This document shows positions 31,811-39,088 of a DNA stretch of 64,000 nt, piece after piece. Within the stretch, counting starts at the first letter, position 1, and each line of letters begins with the position of its first letter. The DNA is from a virus: the IMG/VR virus record IMGVR_UViG_3300033995_001000, positions 1 to 64,000 of that record, one strand, 5' to 3'. The translations under genes and the position numbers were made by a program. The notes beneath the pieces are model-generated. The model ran no database searches. It worked only from the letters and a program-made list of their open reading frames with translations, and was not told where the DNA came from.

Positions 31811-33309
31811 TAGTTTAATTTAAATATAAAAGGTTTAATATTGTTTTCGTTTTTAATCATAAAAGGATAAAAAGTGTTAATGTAATCTTGACGGTAATTA
31901 TCATCATTATCTCCTCTGGTTTGACTCTCATAGTGATAAGCAACTAAATTACCGTCATAATAATTATTTAGACCTAATGAAAGACATTTGATGTTTAATT
32001 CCGCATCCTCTAAACAAGTTTGATAATTTTCGTTAAAATAACCACACTTTTCAAATATGGTTTTATTAATCATTAATAGAGCTGCAGTAGACCCCAATAC
32101 TTTTTTTATTGATGGTGTATAAGTATAATATCCTTTTAATCCCGAATGTGTTAATTGTATTATATTGTTATGAATATAAATTACCATACCATCATGTTGT
32201 ACGGTATTATCTAAATAATGTAGACGACAACCGACAGTACCAACTTTTGGAGTTGTTTTGAATATTTTTAACATACCATAAATAACGTTGTTTAATAATT
32301 TAATATCATTATTACAAAATAACAAATATTCGTGAGTGTTATTTAGATGGTTTTTAACCACATCATTATTAATTTTTGCAAAATTATAATAATCATATTC
32401 AATTAATTTAATATTATTATAATCAGAAATAAATGATTTAAGTTTTTCTTTATTTTCATCAGTTGACCCAGTGTCGGCGATAAAAATGTCAAATAAATTA
32501 GGGTTACAATGTTCGTAAAAAGATAGAATACATTCACTTATTAATTCGAACTTATCTTTTGTTGGTATAATTACCGAAACTTTACCAATATTTTTAGTTG
32601 GTTTTTCGTTTATTTTAGGAACGTAAATACTGTTTGGTTTTAAGTCTAATGGCAATTTAGACGAGAACTTCTCTAAAAATTTAGTTTTACTTTCAAAAAA
32701 TTCCTCATTTGGTCGTCCAACTGATTGGTGGGTAATATCAAAAGAAAATGTAACCCCAATTTTTACCCCGTCTAAATAATTACTTAAACAGAATGGGTGG
32801 TCATAAAAATGAAACTTACCAATAGTCTCATTAAAATTATGTTTTATTTTTGTTTTATCGAATGAAATGAATAAACCATCAATAGTCACTACTGGTGTTA
32901 ATTCATCTAATTTTGCGGAATACTTATTAACCCATTTTTTACGACCCTCAGGTTGGTGATATACATGACCAACCATTGTTTGAGCCATTCGTTCCCAATA
33001 GACTCCTGATTCAGGAAAATATGTTGACCCTGCCTTCCCAATGATTCCGTAATCAGGGTTATTTTCGAAATCTTTAAATAATTTCTTACCCCAATTATTT
33101 TCTAATTTGATGTCGTTATGACAACAAACCACAATATCATAAATTGATTGTGATATACCTTTGTTATATACCTCAGCCAAACTGTATTGATTATTGTTCT
33201 GAAACTCTAAAATCTGAACATGTTTTAATCCAACAGTTTGTAACAAATGTTGTTTAAATTTGTTATTATAAGTTTCGTCTTTATGGGTTGAATAAATTAT
33301 TGTTATCAT
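31810..33309 (-). CDS. Two-domain family 2 glycosyltransferase
   Basis: 499 residues with two GT-A-like halves. Residues 1-235 open with ITIIYSTHKDETYN and hold IVVCCHNDIKLENNW, a DxD-type site. Residues about 240-499 open with GKVSVIIPTKDKFEL and hold EYLLFCNNDIKLLN. VLGSTAALLMI and CLEDAELNIKC in the second half are typical of GT2 enzymes that build repeating glycans. Two active sites would let one protein add two sugars in turn. It overlaps the aminotransferase start by one base, so it belongs to the same sugar cassette. Confidence 0.9.
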   Translation of the reverse strand: MITIIYSTHKDETYNNKFKQHLLQTVGLKHVQILEFQNNNQYSLAEVYNKGISQSIYDIVVCCHNDIKLENNWGKKLFKDFENNPDYGIIGKAGSTYFPESGVYWERMAQTMVGHVYHQPEGRKKWVNKYSAKLDELTPVVTIDGLFISFDKTKIKHNFNETIGKFHFYDHPFCLSNYLDGVKIGVTFSFDITHQSVGRPNEEFFESKTKFLEKFSSKLPLDLKPNSIYVPKINEKPTKNIGKVSVIIPTKDKFELISECILSFYEHCNPNLFDIFIADTGSTDENKEKLKSFISDYNNIKLIEYDYYNFAKINNDVVKNHLNNTHEYLLFCNNDIKLLNNVIYGMLKIFKTTPKVGTVGCRLHYLDNTVQHDGMVIYIHNNIIQLTHSGLKGYYTYTPSIKKVLGSTAALLMINKTIFEKCGYFNENYQTCLEDAELNIKCLSLGLNNYYDGNLVAYHYESQTRGDNDDNYRQDYINTFYPFMIKNENNIKPFIFKLN

Positions 33310-33310
33310 A

Positions 33311-33913
33311 TTAAATTCCTGTTGAACCGAATCCGTTACTATTACGGTCTTTTTTTGTTACTTCATTTCTCTCATCCAAATAAACCCAACCACCATTAAC
33401 TACGGGACATAAAACTGCTTGAGCAACTTTCATACCTTTAGTAATTGTAAAAGGTTCTTTATTTGTATTAAATATAATTACTTTTACTTCACCTGTATAT
33501 CCATTATCTACCGTTCCTGGAGAGTTTAAACACATTAAACCTTGATTAATGGCTAACCCACTTTTAGACCTAACTTGAATTTCATATCCATCTTTAATGT
33601 CAAATGATAATCCTGTCGGAACTAAACCTCTACCAAGTCCCTCAATTGTAATATCTTCAACTGAGTATAAATCAAATCCAGAATCACTTGGGTAGTTATA
33701 ACTTGGGGTTACGGCATCAAGATGTAGTTTATTAAAACCTAATTCTAACTGAGCTTTATAGTTTTTCATATCAACTTCTAATTGTTTAACATCAACACCA
33801 AACTCCTCAAGGATTTGATTATAATCAATATCATTGTTTTCTGACATTGATAGTATTGATTTTAGCTCTTCGGCTTTTTTCTTTAAAAAATCTAAATCTA
33901 TTTCTTCTGACAT
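33311..33913 (-). CDS. dut: dUTP diphosphatase with N-terminal extension
   Basis: 200 residues. The five trimeric dUTPase motifs are visible: DSGFDLYS (77-84), RSKSGLA (115-121), NSPGTVDNGYTGE (130-142) with the catalytic Asp, a KGMKVAQAVL segment, and RNSNGFGSTG at the C-terminus. It removes dUTP and makes dUMP. Residues 1-60 are an acidic helical extension not found in standard dUTPases, which may mediate assembly or regulation. It overlaps its upstream gene by one base and is part of the leftward metabolic block. Confidence 0.96.
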   Translation of the reverse strand: MSEEIDLDFLKKKAEELKSILSMSENNDIDYNQILEEFGVDVKQLEVDMKNYKAQLELGFNKLHLDAVTPSYNYPSDSGFDLYSVEDITIEGLGRGLVPTGLSFDIKDGYEIQVRSKSGLAINQGLMCLNSPGTVDNGYTGEVKVIIFNTNKEPFTITKGMKVAQAVLCPVVNGGWVYLDERNEVTKKDRNSNGFGSTGI

Positions 33914-34632
33914 TATTTAAGTTCTTTTAATTTTTTTATCACCTCAATTAATACGTTAACGTCTCGTTCACAGTATTCTGAGATTTCTTTTAATTTACCA
34001 TGGTTCCAATATGAATTATGTACTTTATCTCCTGTGATTTCACCTTCTTTTGGTGATGGAATCTCCATTGAGGTACACATTAAATCTAATGAACCAATCG
34101 CCGTATAAGCACCATATTGCCAAATTTCTTTAGTGTCGATGGCTTTAATTTCCCATGGTTTTGTATCGTATGACGGTAAAATTGATGGTGGAAGTAATCC
34201 ATTAATAATCATTCTTTTAGCCATCATTGGAATATCAAAATTCTTTAGATTATGCCCACACAGAAAGAAATCCAATCTTCCACAACGGTCCAATAATTTC
34301 TGACAATCACGTAATAATTGTTCCTCATCATCACCAGAAAACGTTTGTTTTTTAACTTCACCATTATCCATAACAAAGGCAACACTAACACATACAATCT
34401 TTGCAAATTCGGGTACCAGCGCGGTTCTTGTTGAGAATATAATATTTTTTCTTTCATCTTCGTTTTCCCCTTTAATTGCGTCTTCAGGGAATCGTTTTAA
34501 AAACCAATCGAAATACTTATCGAATTGATGTGCAATTTCAGGACGTTTTTCAACACAAGTATCGAAGTCTTTTTCAATCCCAACTGTTTCTATATCAAGA
34601 AACAAAATTTTAGTAATAGGTATTTTAATCAT
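33913..34632 (-). CDS. DEDD-type 3'-5' exonuclease
   Basis: 239 residues. LFLDIETVG (Asp13, Glu15) is ExoI, LCGHNLKNFDIPMMAKR is ExoII, and EISEYCERDVNVLIEVI is ExoIII with Tyr and Asp, so the enzyme is a DEDDy type similar to stand-alone PolB-like exonucleases. It should degrade single-stranded DNA or proofread in trans. The middle has an insert of charged helices. It overlaps the cytidylyltransferase-like gene by 8 bases and the dUTPase gene by one. Confidence 0.88.
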   Translation of the reverse strand: MIKIPITKILFLDIETVGIEKDFDTCVEKRPEIAHQFDKYFDWFLKRFPEDAIKGENEDERKNIIFSTRTALVPEFAKIVCVSVAFVMDNGEVKKQTFSGDDEEQLLRDCQKLLDRCGRLDFFLCGHNLKNFDIPMMAKRMIINGLLPPSILPSYDTKPWEIKAIDTKEIWQYGAYTAIGSLDLMCTSMEIPSPKEGEITGDKVHNSYWNHGKLKEISEYCERDVNVLIEVIKKLKELK

Positions 34633-35083
34633 TTGTCTCTAAATTTTTTAAAATTTCAGGGTTTTGTTTCAATGTTTGTATTGTGATTAAATCTTTGATT
34701 TTAGTTGTTGACCAATTGTGAGACCTTGTGGTGTAAACTACCTCAATTGGTAGATGGTCTCCAGTAAACCTCTTACCAATATAATCGTCACCTAAAATTC
34801 TAACATCAGGTTTATAAAACTCAATAAGTTTTATTAAATCCTCTTCAGTTTGATATGTCACAACTTCATCAACATACTTTATTGACATTAAAGTTTTATA
34901 TCTTTCATATAATGGAACGACTGGTTTATACTTTGTAAATCTTGTCTCAGACGGGTCTCTTTGTAAAAAGACCATAAAGTAATCACACTTTTCTTTTGCC
35001 GCTTCAAAAGTGTAAATATAACCTGGGTGTAATAAATCAAAATTACCTGCGGTGAACCCAACTTTACCTTTTTTATTATACAT
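34625..35083 (-). CDS. Cytidylyl/adenylyltransferase-like protein
   Basis: 152 residues. GNFDLLHPGYIYTFEAAK (residues 13-30) matches the opening of TagD- and HldE-type nucleotidyltransferases, and RILGDDYIGKRF and the late WSTTKI segment fit the same fold. The usual HxGH motif reads HPGY, so its second His is replaced by Tyr22, which could lower activity. Such enzymes activate glycerol phosphate or heptose phosphate for glycan synthesis. Lying between glycosyltransferase and exonuclease genes, it probably supplies an activated sugar or polyol. Substrate not determinable. Confidence 0.82.
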   Translation of the reverse strand: MYNKKGKVGFTAGNFDLLHPGYIYTFEAAKEKCDYFMVFLQRDPSETRFTKYKPVVPLYERYKTLMSIKYVDEVVTYQTEEDLIKLIEFYKPDVRILGDDYIGKRFTGDHLPIEVVYTTRSHNWSTTKIKDLITIQTLKQNPEILKNLETND

Positions 35084-35084
35084 A

Positions 35085-36305
35085 TTATTTAATTAATGAT
35101 TTATAAAATTCTGCTCTATTTTTTGTTACGGTATTTAAATCGTATTTGTCTTTAACCGTTTCATATAATCTTTCTCCCATATCTGTAATCAAATTAGGGT
35201 TTTGAACTAACTTTTTGATGTGTTTCGACCAATCACTATGATTTCTTTGCTCACCGACTAATAAAGCATTACCATCAACAAAGTTACCATTCTTCATACA
35301 ATGTTTCAAGTCGATTGTATATGGACCTATTTCAGACGCGATTAACGCTTTCTTATAAAATCCTGCTTCAATAACTTTTAACTGAGATTTCATTCTATTA
35401 AAGACGTGATTTTTGATTGGAGCTAATGAAATATCAAATTTAGAATAATTCATTGCATATGTGGTAACAGGTTTTGTCCAAACTCTAAGATAAGGTAATT
35501 CTTTATTTGAAACATAATCTTGTTCTTTATATTCCATTAAGAATTTTTTATAATCCTCATCAACTAAATTATAATTGTTTGTAAAAATCTCTTCATATTT
35601 TGCCCACACAGTTTCGTGAGGTAAAATGTCTCTACGTTTTTGTTCCCCCGTTTGTGGATTAATCTCAGTAACAGTACCACGAGTATCAAACCCACAAATA
35701 ACATATTGAATTTTGTCATTAATGTCCTTACCATTTCTTTGAGTGAACCCTTGTAGTAACATTAAATCATGTAAGTGAGATGAGCCACCTAACCACCCAA
35801 CTCTAATTCTATCTGATTCAACGGTTGGTTGATTGAATTGAGGTTCTTTTGGGTTAATTGCATTGGGGAATACAACAACATTTTTATTAAACCTTCTAAT
35901 TTCATTTGCAAAAATATCTGTTGTTGTTGTAACATAATCAGCTTCTTTTAAGTTTGCAACAATTTTTTCGTTAATTTTTTGTTGAACAATTATTTGATGA
36001 ATAGGATGTTCTTTTGTTGGTAACCAATAATCATCAATGTCAACAATAACGATAATTCCTAGTGATTTTAACTTTCTAATGATTAGTGGAGTATTGTCGT
36101 AATTACTACCAATATTTCTATGTACGTGAACGATTTGATATTTTTTCCAATAATTTGGGTCATTGATTTTTGGTTCGTAGTCAATGTCTAAATGGAAGTC
36201 GTCAGGATATAAATTTTGTAAATGTACGTGAGGGTCGATAGAACGAAATTTCCCAACACCACTTTTATCACTTGGTAGTACTAAAACATTAATTTTTTCT
36301 TTCAT
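35085..36305 (-). CDS. GT-B-fold glycosyltransferase
   Basis: 406 residues. NVLVLPSDKSGVGKFRSIDP opens a GT-B N-terminal domain with a Gly-rich loop. VVVFPNAINPKEP marks the interdomain region and RIRVGWLGGSSHLHD begins the donor-binding domain. LKVIEAGFYKKALIASEIGPY carries the Glu expected to hold the donor in GT4-type enzymes. It is the first gene of the leftward metabolic/glycan operon after a 112-base gap with a terminator. Substrate unknown. Confidence 0.88.
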   Translation of the reverse strand: MKEKINVLVLPSDKSGVGKFRSIDPHVHLQNLYPDDFHLDIDYEPKINDPNYWKKYQIVHVHRNIGSNYDNTPLIIRKLKSLGIIVIVDIDDYWLPTKEHPIHQIIVQQKINEKIVANLKEADYVTTTTDIFANEIRRFNKNVVVFPNAINPKEPQFNQPTVESDRIRVGWLGGSSHLHDLMLLQGFTQRNGKDINDKIQYVICGFDTRGTVTEINPQTGEQKRRDILPHETVWAKYEEIFTNNYNLVDEDYKKFLMEYKEQDYVSNKELPYLRVWTKPVTTYAMNYSKFDISLAPIKNHVFNRMKSQLKVIEAGFYKKALIASEIGPYTIDLKHCMKNGNFVDGNALLVGEQRNHSDWSKHIKKLVQNPNLITDMGERLYETVKDKYDLNTVTKNRAEFYKSLIK

Positions 36306-36365
36306 AATATAAAATTGTCTTAGAAAATATAATAAGAAAATAATAGAATATCAACCTTATAAAAT

Positions 36366-36398
36366 AAAAAACCCCCACATAGTTATGAGGGGGGTTTT
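36366..36398 (-). terminator. Rho-independent terminator of the 39038-36418 operon
   Basis: C5 and G6 arms with an inner CAT/ATG pairing form a hairpin; on the minus strand it is followed by six T. It lies just past the stop of the 36418-37002 gene. Confidence 0.8.
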
Positions 36399-36417
36399 CT
36401 TTAGAGTAAACTTGTTT

Positions 36418-37002
36418 TTAAGATATTTTTTTTATCTTAGTAACCTTACCTTCAAATATATGCTTACCTACCTTAAAAGAAAATACTTCATTTGATTTTT
36501 GGGTTGATTCGGCGATTAATCCATTTTCTAATAAAACCTCTTCAACAACTTCTCTTAACAATTCTTTTAAACTTGACAAATCTTGAGTCGGTATTGATTG
36601 TTCGGTAACTCTTTTTGGTTGAGGTCCTCTTGGAGTTCCTTTAGCGTCAACATTCATCAATCTTGCGGCTTTATCAATCAAATCATTAGATAATGAAGGT
36701 CCTGCCATTGAGTTTGGTTGATTGATTGGATGTTCTATCATTAACCTTTTAATCTCATCAGGTAATTTAGATGACATAACCCTATCTTTGGTTATTGGTT
36801 GTTGTGTTGAAGGAACTGATTGAGTTACAGATTCCTGCATAAATTCTTGTGGTAAGTTATACTTGGCTTGTGGGGCTTCGTAATCCTGAACCATTGGACT
36901 TGTCATATTTAAATTATTACCCGCTCTTGGGGTATTATTATGTTTATCCATAATAGCCTTAGATACCATTAATTTTTGTATTAAGTCGTTTTCGTTTGTC
37001 AT
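36418..37002 (-). CDS. Hypothetical protein with helical C-terminal segment
   Basis: 194 residues. The first 110 are Pro/Gln/Ser/Asn-rich and probably disordered. Residues about 140-160 form a charged amphipathic helix (LKELLREVVEEVLLENGLIAES) that resembles the leaders of other genes but lies inside the protein. The C-terminus is a small beta domain (FSFKVGKHIFEGKVTKIKKIS). Last gene of its transcript, followed by a terminator. A virion role is suggested by operon and promoter type, not by motif. Confidence 0.65.
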   Translation of the reverse strand: MTNENDLIQKLMVSKAIMDKHNNTPRAGNNLNMTSPMVQDYEAPQAKYNLPQEFMQESVTQSVPSTQQPITKDRVMSSKLPDEIKRLMIEHPINQPNSMAGPSLSNDLIDKAARLMNVDAKGTPRGPQPKRVTEQSIPTQDLSSLKELLREVVEEVLLENGLIAESTQKSNEVFSFKVGKHIFEGKVTKIKKIS

Positions 37003-37009
37003 ATCTTAA

Positions 37010-37444
37010 TTATTGTATTGGTTCCGTTGGTTCCGTTGGTTCCGTTGGTTCCGTTGGTTGTTGATTAAACACTGCGTTAATAATAACTCTATTCATACTT
37101 TTGTCCCCTGATGGATTATATCCTGGTTTAGATGAATCAAAATTTTCTCCCGTTGGTTTAAATGATAATATTTTATCAACTCTGAATAATCTCCACCCAG
37201 GTAAAGGTTGTTCGCCTTTATACGCGGTATGAGAAGACCCTTCATTATCCCAAGCTCTTAAAACAGGATTATCTGACTTACTATACCCAAGACAAACAGG
37301 TTCGATTTCTCTTAACCCTCTACCACCTGGCTCATCACCATCATAGTAAATTACTATCTTATTTCTTTTTTTTATAGCATCAACGATTGAGTCAATCGAC
37401 GCTACTTCTAAAATAAGAGATTTAACTGTGTTGTAAAGTTTCAT
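37010..37444 (-). CDS. Leader-tagged protein with WYL-like domain
   Basis: 144 residues. MKLYNTVKSLILE (residues 1-13) is a leader-like helix ending in ILE. Residues about 16-100 resemble a WYL domain: SIVDAIKKRNKIVIYYDGDE, then REIEPVCLGYSK, VLRAWDNEG, and GWRLFRVDKILSF. WYL domains usually bind ligands or nucleic acid in bacterial regulators; here there is no DNA-binding partner domain. The C-terminus has four TEP repeats. It may be a packaged protein; alternatives are unclear. It overlaps the next gene start by one base. Confidence 0.72.
   Translation of the reverse strand: MKLYNTVKSLILEVASIDSIVDAIKKRNKIVIYYDGDEPGGRGLREIEPVCLGYSKSDNPVLRAWDNEGSSHTAYKGEQPLPGWRLFRVDKILSFKPTGENFDSSKPGYNPSGDKSMNRVIINAVFNQQPTEPTEPTEPTEPIQ
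37018..37060 (-). repeat. 9-nt tandem repeat coding Thr-Glu-Pro units
   Basis: About four and a half copies of a ggttccgtt unit (plus-strand reading) that encode a TEP repeat at the C-terminus of the WYL-like protein. Confidence 0.85.
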
Positions 37445-37737
37445 TATGCACTTGGTGTAGTATACGGTGAGTTGGGTTTAAATTCATTAATAACTACCTC
37501 GGCCTTTCTCTCTAAAATGTCTTGGATTGCTCCCGCACCTTGATTATAAACATCTAAAAATCCTCCAGTACCTTTACCTTGAGCATCTCCATCGGCAATA
37601 GCGTCAGGATTAACCGCAGAATATTGGTTTGTTGGTTTATAATCATTCTTTGGGAATAATTTTGCTCTCTCCATCTCAGCAATTGATGATAAATCATTTT
37701 TAGGTTGCTCGAAACTAATTGGTTCTGTTGTTGGCAT
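37444..37737 (-). CDS. Small hypothetical protein
   Basis: 97 residues, rich in Pro, Asn, Asp and Gly at the start and end, with one central helix (GGFLDVYNQGAGAIQDILERKAEVVINEF). No Cys, membrane segment or known motif. It lies one base after the upstream stop and overlaps the WYL-like gene by one base, so all are translated from one mRNA. Part of a five-gene minus-strand operon of putative virion proteins. Function unknown. Confidence 0.65.
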   Translation of the reverse strand: MPTTEPISFEQPKNDLSSIAEMERAKLFPKNDYKPTNQYSAVNPDAIADGDAQGKGTGGFLDVYNQGAGAIQDILERKAEVVINEFKPNSPYTTPSA

Positions 37738-37738
37738 A

Positions 37739-38209
37739 TTATATTATTTTTTTAATTAAATCGTTTATTCTAGTTAAATTTTCCATGATAGCAGTGTCAT
37801 ATTTATCAACGGTTGATTTGTGACTTTTACTAGGTCTATTAATCGTTGTCATGTCATTCTTCTCATGTGGCTGAATAAATTGATTAGGTAAAACCTCAGA
37901 TTTATTCTTTTTAGTATTGTGTACATTATCTCTCATTGAAGTTAAGGTGTTGTGAACCCAATTTTTAACATAATGACCCCCATTTAAAATATAAGATAAA
38001 TCATTTTCGTCACCCTCAAACTTATCAAACCAATTTTTCATTCGTTTTAATTGTTGATATGTAACTTCACGACTATCTCTTAGTTCTTTGTTTCTCTTAT
38101 AACCCTCAACACTTTCGTCAGCACCTCCCGCGGCATCATGACACTGTTGTAAATAACTTACAACCTCCTCAGGTAGAGAAAATTTATTTCCATATAAATC
38201 TTTATTCAT
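37739..38209 (-). CDS. Hypothetical helical protein
   Basis: 156 residues, mainly helical and charged, with a Gly-Gly-containing segment (CHDAAGGADESVEGY), a Trp/Phe-rich middle (MKNWFDKFEGDE) and a C-terminal helix (DTAIMENLTRINDLIKKII). It overlaps its upstream neighbour by 8 bases, indicating coupled translation. I recognise no family. The operon is preceded by a TATTTAT element, which suggests late expression and a structural role. Confidence 0.65.
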   Translation of the reverse strand: MNKDLYGNKFSLPEEVVSYLQQCHDAAGGADESVEGYKRNKELRDSREVTYQQLKRMKNWFDKFEGDENDLSYILNGGHYVKNWVHNTLTSMRDNVHNTKKNKSEVLPNQFIQPHEKNDMTTINRPSKSHKSTVDKYDTAIMENLTRINDLIKKII

Positions 38210-39038
38210 TTGATTTTAATATGTTAATTAATTTAGAAATACTGATACCTTCTTTATCTGCTAATTTTTTAATTGATTGTAAATTTTTAACTAATATCTT
38301 ACTAACGCTTTCATCACGTTTTACAACGTCTGAACTATCTTTAGATTTCTTAGTTAAGATGTCCTCAACCATTTTAATCATTTTTTCTTTTTGTTGTTCT
38401 TCAATACTATCTTTTTCAGAAAGTCTTTGTTTTAATTTACCACCAACTTTCTTAGCTTTGGGTAATTTACCAAATTCTTTTGCTCTTTGTACGGGATTCT
38501 CAACACCCATCTTTTTTAATATATTTATAGTTTCTTTAAAATCTTTTCCTTCAGTCTCAACATATCCAAAGGCTTCTGAATAGTCAACTTCTGACACAAT
38601 ATTTTCTTTTTCTTCTTCACTCTCACCATAATAAACACGGTAACCTCTTGTTACAGGGTCATTTGTTGTTCTAGCCATAACAACAGTTTGGTCCATTGTT
38701 TTTCTTGGGGAAAGGGTTAAATTTATCAAAGGAATTCTTGAACTTAACATAGTTCCGTCAGAATCAACTAACTCACCAATCTCACCCGAAGATTTTTTTA
38801 CACCTTTTAATTTATCCTCAATATCAATTGTTGTTTGTTTTTCTTTTGATTTTAAAATATTATTTACAACATCTTTAACTTTTTTCGAATCTTTTTTATC
38901 GAAGTCCATTTTTTTGTCTTTTTTTCTAGATTCGGTTAAAGTGTCAGCAATAGAATAGTATAAGGAGATTTGGTCTCCTCTATCTTTTAAAAAGAAGTAA
39001 TAATTATTACTGTAGTATTCTTTGTTAAAATTTATCAT
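38202..39038 (-). CDS. Hypothetical Lys-rich protein, first gene of operon
   Basis: 278 residues. The N-terminus is Tyr/Asn-rich (EYYSNNYYFFLKDRG), and a segment IADTLTESRKK recalls the leader-type helices. The middle has a beta-containing part with GYRVYYGESEEEKEN and the ends are Lys/Glu-rich helices. No enzyme motif is visible. A minus-strand TATTTAT element lies 13 nt before its ATG, and the divergent fibre gene starts 51 bases away. Function unknown; structural role is likely by context. Confidence 0.65.
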   Translation of the reverse strand: MINFNKEYYSNNYYFFLKDRGDQISLYYSIADTLTESRKKDKKMDFDKKDSKKVKDVVNNILKSKEKQTTIDIEDKLKGVKKSSGEIGELVDSDGTMLSSRIPLINLTLSPRKTMDQTVVMARTTNDPVTRGYRVYYGESEEEKENIVSEVDYSEAFGYVETEGKDFKETINILKKMGVENPVQRAKEFGKLPKAKKVGGKLKQRLSEKDSIEEQQKEKMIKMVEDILTKKSKDSSDVVKRDESVSKILVKNLQSIKKLADKEGISISKLINILKSNE

Positions 39039-39051
39039 AACACATTTTCCA

Positions 39052-39058
39052 ATAAATA
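39052..39058 (-). promoter_or_regulatory. TATTTAT element, minus strand, divergent pair
   Basis: TATTTAT on the minus strand lies 13 nt before the ATG at 39038. It is one half of a divergent pair with 39072-39078. Confidence 0.5.
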
Positions 39059-39071
39059 CTTCGATTTAGAG

Positions 39072-39078
39072 TATTTAT
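39072..39078 (+). promoter_or_regulatory. TATTTAT element, plus strand, divergent pair
   Basis: TATTTAT lies 10 nt before the ATG at 39089, with an A-rich leader (ATAAAAAAG). Only 13 bases separate it from the minus-strand element. Confidence 0.5.
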
Positions 39079-39088
39079 CATAAAAAAG

